Below are positions 1 through 6,422 of a stretch of 40,008 bases of DNA, in pieces (position 1 is the first letter of the stretch; each line of letters opens with the position of its first letter). The position numbers and the translations under genes are program-made. Below the pieces are notes generated by a model. That model did not search any database. It had not been told where the DNA came from and saw only the letters and a program-made list of their open reading frames with translations. The stretch covers positions 1 to 40,008 of the forward strand of contig SYAM01000012.1 of NCBI GenBank assembly GCA_005787645.1, written 5' to 3'. Origin of the DNA: Actinomycetota bacterium (GTDB lineage: Bacteria; Actinomycetota; Actinomycetes; Nanopelagicales; Nanopelagicaceae).

Positions 1-677
1 GCACGCCCTTGAGTCTGCGGAAGTCGTGGTGTCGCCGCCAGAAGAAGTAGTGCTACCAACCATCCTTCATCAACCAGACTTCCGATGGCGTAGCTATCTT
101 TGCTGTAGAGCCAGAGATATCCAATATCACTCAAAGTGAAAATCACAATGGCAATCAATAAAAGGAAAAATTCGCTTGTAACTCCGCTGCGAACGCCAAT
201 CAAGATAAGGAGGAAAATTAAGAGTAAGTCACCAATCGGATAAAGAGTCAGCAAAAAAACTTCTGCAGTTGAATCAGCATTAGTCGTAGCCGAAAGAGCC
301 AACGACGTGACCAAGGATGAGATTCCTACGGTAATGATGAGTGAATCGAGAATTTGACTACGCGATAGTTTTTCCAATTGTTGTGCCCGGATGATGAAGT
401 AAAAGAGCGCTGGGTATATGGCGACAAAACCTAAGCCGCTCAACAAAGGAGAGAGATTGAGGCTAGTGAGTTCGGTCAAAGCAGAATAGATAGAGCCCAA
501 AACCCATATGCCAAGTGCCGACCCAAGGATCCGCTCTCTACGTAGAAATAACCAGAGGGCAGTAAGAAGCAGAATGCCGTTGTAAGCGACTACGTCCCAG
601 AGGGTCGAAGTTTCGGGGGAGAGTAGGGCGATGACCAGGTGAATTACTCCGGCGCCGAATGGGATAAACCGGAGCAT
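1..677 (-). CDS. Partial polytopic membrane protein (3' end beyond window)
   Basis: An open frame starts at an ATG (675-677) and runs 225 codons without a stop to the left edge, so only the N-terminal part is present. The visible part is almost entirely hydrophobic helices separated by short charged loops (for example LRRER near 45-49 and RAQQLEKLSRSQ near 97-108), about eight or nine membrane passes. The stretch YPIGDLLL at residues 146-153, after a segment starting DSLIITVG, resembles the N-terminal membrane module of many actinobacterial GGDEF/EAL signalling proteins. This suggests a membrane-anchored cyclic-di-GMP enzyme or sensor, but the catalytic part would lie outside the window and is not seen. 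There is no Shine-Dalgarno sequence. A TAACGT -10 element sits six bases upstream, so the mRNA is probably leaderless. It is divergent from the Rieske-like gene. Confidence 0.75.
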   Translation of the reverse strand, partial: MLRFIPFGAGVIHLVIALLSPETSTLWDVVAYNGILLLTALWLFLRRERILGSALGIWVLGSIYSALTELTSLNLSPLLSGLGFVAIYPALFYFIIRAQQLEKLSRSQILDSLIITVGISSLVTSLALSATTNADSTAEVFLLTLYPIGDLLLIFLLILIGVRSGVTSEFFLLLIAIVIFTLSDIGYLWLYSKDSYAIGSLVDEGWLVALLLLAATPRLPQTQGR

Positions 678-683
678 AGGCAA

Positions 684-689
684 ACGTTA
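684..689 (-). promoter_or_regulatory. Candidate -10 element (TAACGT) for a leaderless transcript
   Basis: On the minus strand TAACGT is followed by exactly six bases and then the ATG at 677, with no purine-rich ribosome site between. The same TANNNT-N6-ATG layout occurs at several other genes in this window. The core AACGTT is palindromic. Confidence 0.4.
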
Positions 690-722
690 GGGCAGCAAAG
701 GTGAAGTGAAAAGAGTTTTCAA

Positions 723-1196
723 GTGTCTACACCGCTTCAGATAGGGCAAACTGGGCAGATGGAAATCAATCGTCGTCATTTTTTATGCGGAGCGTTACTC
801 ACCGCGCTAGGCGCTACATCTGCCACCGTTGCCACGGCTGAAGGCGCACTCGCAAATTCGGGAATAAAGCTCCTACCCAACGGATCAGTTGAGGTAACTC
901 CCTCTGTGATTAAGGCTCTTAATAAAGTCGGAGGCGTTGCCGTGATTGGCGAAGTTAATGGCGCGCCAACAGCATTGGTTCGTTCGGGCGCAAAAAAATA
1001 TATTGCCATTGATATGCGTTGTACACATGCTGACATCACCGTGCAAACACAGGCAAGCGGCTTCTATTGCAAGCCACAGGCTGGGGGACATGGATCAGCC
1101 TTTACGAAGACAGGCGCGGTTAGCCAAGGTCCTGCGGATGCGCCACTGAAGAAATTGAAGGTAACTGCTAAAGGAAAGAAGTTGATAGTTAGTTAG
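723..1196 (+). CDS. Tat-exported Rieske-like [2Fe-2S] protein with altered ligand motif
   Basis: Short exported protein with a twin-arginine signal (NRRHFLCGALL, residues 16-26) followed by a hydrophobic, Ala-rich segment, then a small domain with Rieske-type order: CTH at 100-102, a glycine-rich turn, then HGSAF and GPADAPLKKL near the end. In normal Rieske proteins the second ligand pair is C-P-C-H. Here Cys116 and His123 are six residues apart, and the two usual disulfide cysteines are replaced (CTHADI instead of CTHxGC; CKPQAGGH instead of CPCH). It may still bind a cluster with changed geometry, or may have lost it. The start is uncertain: GTG 723 has AAAAGAG upstream, while ATG 759 gives a more usual Tat leader (145 residues). 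The gene stands alone; its stop overlaps the stop of the convergent downstream gene. Likely role is extracytoplasmic electron transfer; partner unknown. Confidence 0.75.
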   Translation: MSTPLQIGQTGQMEINRRHFLCGALLTALGATSATVATAEGALANSGIKLLPNGSVEVTPSVIKALNKVGGVAVIGEVNGAPTALVRSGAKKYIAIDMRCTHADITVQTQASGFYCKPQAGGHGSAFTKTGAVSQGPADAPLKKLKVTAKGKKLIVS

Positions 1197-1642
1197 ATTC
1201 CAACTGTGCAAGCAAGATCGCGCACAGTCAGAGCCATCTCGTACATATCCTTCGAAGTTCTGGAGAGTTTGTCAAAGGTATCAAGTAGCGCACTCTTTGA
1301 ACGGGCAAGCTCCTCTTTATCTGCTTGAGTGAGACTAGTGTCTGCCTCTGCGGCCGCAAATTGAGTGAGCAAGTCAGCTTTCTCTTGGAGTTTCTTTGCG
1401 TAAGCCTGTTTTCCGGAGAGGTACTGACGATTTGAATCAAGACATTCCTTGATTAACCAGGTCAACTTCGCTCGTTTTACAGTTGGATTCTTCTGGCAGA
1501 TGTAATCAAATCCACCAATCTTCGCCTTTTGATTAGCCTTCTTGCACAAGCCGCCAGCTTTATTTGCAGCTTCTGCGGGAACGAGAAATGAACCCACCAT
1601 GAAAAGGCTAGCGACGGCGACGGTAAGACTGCGCTTAATCAT
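1193..1642 (-). CDS. Small secreted protein with N-terminal Cys/Trp module
   Basis: 149 residues. The N-terminus (KRS, then a hydrophobic core, then VPAEAA) is a clear Sec signal peptide with cleavage near residue 26. Next comes a short module with two cysteines and a tryptophan (GGLC, then YIC, then KLTWL), similar to modules I associate with secreted proteins of aquatic actinobacteria. The rest is a predicted helical region rich in Lys, Glu and Gln (about 70-140) with single Cys residues near 67 and 145, so one or two disulfides are possible. No enzyme motif is visible and function is unknown. The stop codon (1193-1195) overlaps the stop of the convergent Rieske-like gene. No ribosome site lies close to the ATG; a TACGCT -10 element lies six bases upstream. 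Confidence 0.75.
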   Translation of the reverse strand: MIKRSLTVAVASLFMVGSFLVPAEAANKAGGLCKKANQKAKIGGFDYICQKNPTVKRAKLTWLIKECLDSNRQYLSGKQAYAKKLQEKADLLTQFAAAEADTSLTQADKEELARSKSALLDTFDKLSRTSKDMYEMALTVRDLACTVGI

Positions 1643-1648
1643 GGGTAG

Positions 1649-1654
1649 AGCGTA
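1649..1654 (-). promoter_or_regulatory. Candidate -10 element (TACGCT), leaderless layout
   Basis: TACGCT on the minus strand, then six bases, then the ATG at 1642. The identical hexamer is found at the same distance before the 5-FCL gene and seven bases before pmt, which strengthens the reading. Confidence 0.45.
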
Positions 1655-1673
1655 ACTTTTTTTCCTCTGAATA

Positions 1674-1691
1674 GTGGGTATTTACACCCAC
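1674..1691 (-). terminator. Hairpin downstream of the SDR gene, possible terminator
   Basis: GTGGGT (1674-1679) and ACCCAC (1686-1691) form a perfect six-pair stem with a six-base loop, 25 bases after the SDR stop. On the minus strand no U-run follows, so it is not a canonical intrinsic terminator. It may instead stabilise the 3' end or mark a boundary before the next promoter. Confidence 0.3.
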
Positions 1692-1715
1692 AATGATTGG
1701 GGGTTTCCTGAGAAG

Positions 1716-2474
1716 TTACCGCTGGCGTTGGCGGACCCCAATCCCCGCTCGTCGAACTAAACCGCGAGGTAAATGGCGCATTAATAGATAGAGAAGGCGA
1801 TATTGGCGTCCTGGAATTGAAAGTGCCGTGCCCGAGCGCACTGCTTTGATCGCGTGGGCAACCACATCGGTGCTCTCGAGCCAGAGCCATTTGGGCAATC
1901 CAGACATATTCATTTTGCCGCGTTGATGAAATTCGGTGTGGGTGAAACCAGGTGCAAGAGCAGTCACTGAGATTCCATCGGTAGCACAATCAACGGATAG
2001 ATATTCTGAGAAAACCGTAACCCATGACTTGGACGCGCTATATGTGCCACCTGCAATCCAGCCAGCAACACTGCTGACGTTGATGATGTATCCCTTTCTT
2101 ACCTCTCTCATGAAAGGTAGCGCTGCATGGGTCAATCGCATCACCGCGCTTACCAATACCTCGAGATTTTCGCTTTCGCGCTCGATATCGCTATTTGCAA
2201 ATCTCTTATTGATCCCAAAGCCTGCATTGTTAACCAAGAATTCCACGCCACCTCGAGCAAGTCGTTCCTCGATTGTCCGAATTTGGGAGCGATCAGAGAG
2301 ATCAGCAACTAGAACTTCACACGATACGTTGAATGAGTTAGAGAGATATTCTGCTCTCTCATTAAGTCGAGCCTCATCGCGTGCTACTAAAATGATGTCG
2401 TAGCCATCACGTGCGAGTTGCTCTGTGAACTCAGATCCAATTCCAGAACTGGCACCTGTAACTAATGCCCACAT
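1716..2474 (-). CDS. Short-chain dehydrogenase/reductase (SDR family)
   Basis: 252 residues, a classical-size SDR. The cofactor loop TGASSGIG is at residues 6-13, the NNAG motif at 87-90, the catalytic serine in NVSSVAG, and the catalytic Tyr/Lys pair in YSASK. An Arg after the second strand (VARDEARL) favours NADP(H). The C-terminus is basic (RRAGIGVRQRQR) and preceded by a hydrophobic stretch, suggesting membrane association or a lipophilic substrate. The ATG (2472-2474) lies one base from the stop of the upstream ChoD-like oxidase, so the two are translated together as the last genes of a three-gene operon. The substrate cannot be read from sequence. Given its partner, oxidation or reduction of a steroid-like or lipid alcohol/ketone is a reasonable guess only. 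Confidence 0.9.
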   Translation of the reverse strand: MWALVTGASSGIGSEFTEQLARDGYDIILVARDEARLNERAEYLSNSFNVSCEVLVADLSDRSQIRTIEERLARGGVEFLVNNAGFGINKRFANSDIERESENLEVLVSAVMRLTHAALPFMREVRKGYIINVSSVAGWIAGGTYSASKSWVTVFSEYLSVDCATDGISVTALAPGFTHTEFHQRGKMNMSGLPKWLWLESTDVVAHAIKAVRSGTALSIPGRQYRLLYLLMRHLPRGLVRRAGIGVRQRQR

Positions 2475-2475
2475 T

Positions 2476-4149
2476 TCAGTTGATGATCTTCAGGGCTGCT
2501 GGTGCGTGGACAGGCACAATCGGATGACGTGGAGCCTGAGCCTTTATCGATATGTAAGGCGAACCTTGCAAAGGTCGAGGATCAACATCGCCTTTATTTG
2601 GCCACATAGAGAGCGCGCGCTCTGCCTGTGCGGTAATAGTCAGTGATGGGTTTACTCCCAGATTCGCGGTGATGGTCGATCCATCAATGACGTGAAGAGT
2701 TGGGTACTCCCATACTCGATGGTAAGGGTCTATCACACCCTCATTTTTACTCTTGCCAATCACGCATCCTCCTACAAAGTGTGCGGTAAAGGGAGCGTTA
2801 ACCAAGTCGCCGATATGACCTCCAGCGATACCACCATAGCGATTGGCAATTCGACGCGCAGTCTCATTTGCAGCGGGGATGTAAGTAGCATTGGGGCGTT
2901 CGACATCATTCTCTGATGTCAATCGCCATCCGAAGAAAAATCGTTTACTCCGCACTTTGATTGCAGAGTCAACATCTTGCATCACTAATGCGATGACTGT
3001 TCGTTCACTCCATCTTCTAACATTCAAAATCGTAGTAATAAGTAAAGGTTTTTTTATCAGTGAGCGAATCCATTGTCGACGCCGCACGGACACACTTGTG
3101 CCATCCGTCATTGCTGTCTGGAGTAATCCCATGAGATTGCTCCCTTTGCCATAACGCACCGGCTCTACATGAGTATTTTCATCGGGGAAAAAGGAGGATG
3201 TGATAGCAGCACCATGGCTGAAGTCGATATCAGTATTTGGCATGATTGCGCCCACAAGAGATTCACTATTTGTTCGAGAGAGCTCACCAAGTCGTGGTGA
3301 AATCTCTGGCAATTTTCCGGACGCTTTCATCTTGTGGAGTAATTTCTGAGTGTTATATGTCCCTGCAGCAACAATCACTTGATCTGCAGAGAATATCTTC
3401 TTACGTCCAAACCAAGAGTTGCTCTTGCGCGCGATGACTACCCATTGACCATTATGTTTTTCGATTGAGGTGACGGTCGTTAAGGCATGGACTTGTGCGC
3501 CTGCTACCTCTGCGAGTCCGAGATAGTTCTTAGGCAGAGTGTTCTTTGCATTGTGGCGACAACCGGTCATGCATCCGCCACATTGCAAACAGCCGATTCT
3601 CTCTGGCCCGACGCCACCAAAATATGGATCGGCAGATATCTCTCCAGGTTTGCTCCCAAAGTGCACTCCGAGTGGCGCCATCTTGAAGGTGTGGCCAACG
3701 CCCATCTCATCGGCAACTTCTCTCATCGCTTTATCAGAATTGGTAAAGTAGGGATTTGTTTGCACGCCGAGCATTCGTTCGGCTTGGTCATACCAAGGCG
3801 CGAGTTCTTCCCTCCAATTCGTGATGTCAGACCATTGTGGATCATTGAAATATTTATCTGTTGGTCGGTACAAGGTGTTGGCATAGACAAGTGAGCCACC
3901 GCCAACCCCAGCACCTGCCAGAATAAGAACATTTGGGAGCGCATGGATTCGTTGGATACCCGTGAGGCCAAGTCGTGGAAAAAAGAGGAATCTATTTAGG
4001 CGCCAGGAAGTTTTTGGGAAATCTTTGTCGTGAAAACGACGTCCAGCTTCGAGAACGCCGACTCGATACCCTTTTTCCGAGAGCCGGAGCGCGCTAACAC
4101 TTCCACCAAAACCTGATCCGATTATCAAGACATCGAAATGTTTGGTCAT
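2476..4149 (-). CDS. choD: GMC-family FAD oxidoreductase, ChoD-like (putative cholesterol oxidase)
   Basis: 557 residues. The N-terminus carries the FAD dinucleotide motif (GSGFGG, 11-16) and the ADP-contacting VLEAGRRF. The GAGVGGGS motif (79-86), a four-Cys cluster (Cys187, 190, 193, 197, in the GCLQCGGCMTGC segment), RTNSES, PVRYGKGSN and the C-terminal DGSTITANLGVNPS all match from memory mycobacterial ChoD (Rv3409c) along its full length, including the Pro-rich tail. ChoD-type proteins are called cholesterol oxidases, but the true substrate of many is unclear, so steroid oxidation is only presumed. No signal peptide is visible, so it is cytoplasmic or peripheral. It overlaps the upstream saccharopine-dehydrogenase-like gene by four bases (ATGA) and is followed after one base by the SDR gene, so all three are probably co-translated. 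Confidence 0.88.
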   Translation of the reverse strand: MTKHFDVLIIGSGFGGSVSALRLSEKGYRVGVLEAGRRFHDKDFPKTSWRLNRFLFFPRLGLTGIQRIHALPNVLILAGAGVGGGSLVYANTLYRPTDKYFNDPQWSDITNWREELAPWYDQAERMLGVQTNPYFTNSDKAMREVADEMGVGHTFKMAPLGVHFGSKPGEISADPYFGGVGPERIGCLQCGGCMTGCRHNAKNTLPKNYLGLAEVAGAQVHALTTVTSIEKHNGQWVVIARKSNSWFGRKKIFSADQVIVAAGTYNTQKLLHKMKASGKLPEISPRLGELSRTNSESLVGAIMPNTDIDFSHGAAITSSFFPDENTHVEPVRYGKGSNLMGLLQTAMTDGTSVSVRRRQWIRSLIKKPLLITTILNVRRWSERTVIALVMQDVDSAIKVRSKRFFFGWRLTSENDVERPNATYIPAANETARRIANRYGGIAGGHIGDLVNAPFTAHFVGGCVIGKSKNEGVIDPYHRVWEYPTLHVIDGSTITANLGVNPSLTITAQAERALSMWPNKGDVDPRPLQGSPYISIKAQAPRHPIVPVHAPAALKIIN

Positions 4150-5384
4150 ACTGTTAGTTCGCGAGAGATATCGCTTGCATCCTCTTCTCTTAGACCCCAG
4201 CTTGTGCCGTACTCTTCTAATTTATCCAAATATGGTTTTGCTGGGAACCACTCAGGGCCATTTACTCCCTCTGGTTTCCAGATTCCCTCGTGAATCAATT
4301 CCATGGCAATCACTGGATTGATGGCTGTTTGCCAGACCACCGCTTGGTCGCCGTAATTCTCCATGGACCAGTTGTTATCAACAACGTGATAGAGATAGAC
4401 CGCGCGCGGATCGCCCTTCTTATCAAGGCCTTTGACGAGCGCGCCCGCGCAGGTCTTTCCTTTCATGCGTGCGCCAAGGGTTGCAGGATCCGGAAGAGAT
4501 GCAGAGAGCAGGTCTCGCGGTGAGACTGGGATACCTTGAACATCCACGCTCTCCTTACGATCCATACCGAGTAGATGGATGGTTTTGAGGATCGTGATGA
4601 ATTGGTCTCCTAAACCATATTTGAAGTTAACGCGCTTGGCATCGATTTTTCGCGGTATCAAAACAACCTCTTCGTGCTCCACATTGACGCATTGCACTGG
4701 ACCGATACCTTCTGGGAAATCAAAAGTTTCGATACCACTGAATGGTTCGGTGGTAAACCAACCGCGCCCATCCTCCCAAACGATAGGAGGATTCAAACAC
4801 TCTTCGATAGTTGTCCAGATCGAGAAAGAGGGAGCGAATTCATACCCCTCAACCACGATATTAGAACCATCAAGAATGGTGATTTGATCAATTCGAGAGA
4901 AGAGTTCCTCGGATGCATATTTTGCAAAGACATCACTTAAACCGGGTTCAATCCCCATTCCCACTAATGCGTAGATGCCACGCTCCGACCAATTCCAATC
5001 ACGTGCAAATTGTTCATCTCCAAGTTTTACGCCAGTTTCGCTATATGGGTAGTGCGGATGTTGTCGTGATAACGACATGGCCATATCCATGTAGTTTGTA
5101 TTTTCGATTTCGCAAGCGAGGAAGATGGGCATGACAAAACGCGGATCGACGGCATTGATGACGATGTCTGGTTTGGCCTTTCGGATAAGGTCACGAATAT
5201 CCTCCAATTCCGCGGCATTCACTTGGGCAGCAGAAAAACGAGCATCCTTCACTCGAGTGACGGCATCCTCGGCGCGGGCCAGCGTTCGGTCGGCGATGAC
5301 CATACTTTTGATAAACGGCCGCCTGGATGCGATGTTGGCTATTGCGCGCCCAACACCGCCGGCGCCAATAACTAGGGCTCTCAT
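4146..5384 (-). CDS. Saccharopine dehydrogenase family NAD(P)-binding protein
   Basis: 412 residues. A Rossmann fold opens the protein with GAGGVGRA (residues 7-14), followed by DRTLARAE and the DIVINAVDPRF segment typical of the Lys1/carboxynorspermidine-dehydrogenase group. GMGIEPGLSDVFAKYA (near 142-157) is the family's second conserved block. No lysine-biosynthesis or polyamine genes are nearby, so the exact reaction (reductive amination forming or cleaving a secondary amine) is unassigned. It is first in a three-gene operon with ChoD-like and SDR genes. The ATG at 5384 has AGGAG nine bases upstream and a plausible promoter about 30-55 bases upstream. The combination with ChoD and SDR is not one I recognise. 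Confidence 0.85.
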   Translation of the reverse strand: MRALVIGAGGVGRAIANIASRRPFIKSMVIADRTLARAEDAVTRVKDARFSAAQVNAAELEDIRDLIRKAKPDIVINAVDPRFVMPIFLACEIENTNYMDMAMSLSRQHPHYPYSETGVKLGDEQFARDWNWSERGIYALVGMGIEPGLSDVFAKYASEELFSRIDQITILDGSNIVVEGYEFAPSFSIWTTIEECLNPPIVWEDGRGWFTTEPFSGIETFDFPEGIGPVQCVNVEHEEVVLIPRKIDAKRVNFKYGLGDQFITILKTIHLLGMDRKESVDVQGIPVSPRDLLSASLPDPATLGARMKGKTCAGALVKGLDKKGDPRAVYLYHVVDNNWSMENYGDQAVVWQTAINPVIAMELIHEGIWKPEGVNGPEWFPAKPYLDKLEEYGTSWGLREEDASDISRELTV

Positions 5385-5411
5385 ATGAAATAACTCCTGA
5401 ACGTTGTGCCC

Positions 5412-5440
5412 AGGTTAATACATTCGGTAAAAGAGTGCAA
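5412..5440 (-). promoter_or_regulatory. Candidate promoter of the SDH-choD-SDR operon
   Basis: On the minus strand TTGCAC (5440-5435) and TAACCT (5417-5412) are separated by 17 bases, the usual spacing for a housekeeping promoter. Transcription would start near 5405, leaving a leader of about 20 bases that contains the AGGAG site. The -35 match is partial. Confidence 0.35.
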
Positions 5441-5473
5441 AATTAGGGGATAATCAGCGCGTATGCATTAAAT

Positions 5474-5547
5474 GTCCTCGTAGCTCAGTTGGATAGAGCG
5501 ATCGCCTCCTAAGCGGTAGGTCACCAGTTCGATTCTGGTCGGGGACA
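5474..5547 (+). tRNA. tRNA-Arg (anticodon CCT)
   Basis: Full cloverleaf: the seven-base acceptor arm GTCCTCG pairs with CGGGGAC (one T-G), the D arm GCTC/GAGC, the anticodon stem ATCGC/GCGGT (one T-G) with loop CTCCTAA, so the anticodon is CCT (reads AGG), and the T arm ACCAG/CTGGT with loop TTCGATT. Discriminator is A. CCA is not encoded. GATAAT at 5449-5454 is a plausible -10 element. The 3' end lies 15 bases from the convergent purU gene. Confidence 0.95.
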
Positions 5548-5562
5548 CATCTCAATAAATAA

Positions 5563-6402
5563 TTAATTGAAAATTACTGTGCGATTACCGAGAAGGAAGA
5601 TGCGATCTTCAGCATACATACGTACTGCCTTTGCGAGCACTCGTCTTTCGATATCTCTACCAATAGAGATTAATTCTTCCGAAGTTGCCGAATGGGTTAC
5701 GTGGGCAACATCTTGTTCGATAATCGGACCTTCATCGAGGTCCTCAGTGACAAAGTGGGCAGTCGCGCCGATTATTTTCACACCACGCTCATACGCTTGA
5801 TGGTACGGGCGTGCTCCTTTGAAACCTGGAAGGAAGGAGTGATGAATATTAATAATGTTTCCAGCAAATTGATGACAGAATTCTTTCGAGAGTATTTGCA
5901 TATAACGTGCTAGAACAACGACATCAATCTCAAGAGATTTGATTCGCGCCATAATCTCTGACTCTTGCACCTTCTTGTTCTGCGGATCGACTGGTAGGTA
6001 TTCAAAAAGAATCCCATGCGATTCGACCAAATCGGACAGATCCTCATGATTTGAAATGACCAGGGGTATCTCGACCGGTAACTCTCCAAGTTCGCGAAGG
6101 TAAAGCAAATCTCGAAGGCAGTGACTTTCTTTGGTAACCAAGATTAATGCTCGTGGACGTTTACTTAATTCACGCACTTTTAGTTCAGGAGCAAAACGGG
6201 AGAGCTCTTGACCAAGAATCGCTTCAGATTCAGCTAATGAAGAATCGGTAGTGAAGCGAGTTCGCATACAGAACATGCCAGTAAGGGGATCAGTGAATTG
6301 CTGATTCTCGATGATGTTGCCACGACACTTCAATATCGCACCAGTCATCGTGTGCACGATTCCCGATGTATCTTTACAGGTAAATGTCGCGAGTAAATCC
6401 AT
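5563..6402 (-). CDS. purU: Formyltetrahydrofolate deformylase
   Basis: 279 residues, the usual PurU size. It hydrolyses 10-formyl-tetrahydrofolate to formate and tetrahydrofolate, balancing the one-carbon pool and feeding formate to purine synthesis. Residues 1-80 form an ACT regulatory domain (TFTCKDTSGIVHTMTGAIL). The C-terminal half is a formyltransferase fold with the catalytic Asn-His-Asp set visible as NIINIHHSFLPGFKGA and then GATAHFVTEDLDEGPII. AAGGAG is directly adjacent to the ATG, too close for normal initiation, while TAGACT lies six bases upstream; a leaderless mRNA explains this better. It converges on tRNA-Arg and is followed at its 5' side by the MMPL gene, 20 bases away. Confidence 0.93.
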   Translation of the reverse strand: MDLLATFTCKDTSGIVHTMTGAILKCRGNIIENQQFTDPLTGMFCMRTRFTTDSSLAESEAILGQELSRFAPELKVRELSKRPRALILVTKESHCLRDLLYLRELGELPVEIPLVISNHEDLSDLVESHGILFEYLPVDPQNKKVQESEIMARIKSLEIDVVVLARYMQILSKEFCHQFAGNIINIHHSFLPGFKGARPYHQAYERGVKIIGATAHFVTEDLDEGPIIEQDVAHVTHSATSEELISIGRDIERRVLAKAVRMYAEDRIFLLGNRTVIFN

Positions 6403-6408
6403 CTCCTT

Positions 6409-6414
6409 AGTCTA
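6409..6414 (-). promoter_or_regulatory. Candidate -10 element (TAGACT) of purU, leaderless layout
   Basis: TAGACT, six bases, then the purU ATG at 6402. The only purine-rich tract (AAGGAG) touches the ATG, so it cannot act at normal spacing. The element lies in the 20-base gap between MMPL and purU. Confidence 0.4.
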
Positions 6415-6422
6415 ATCGATAG

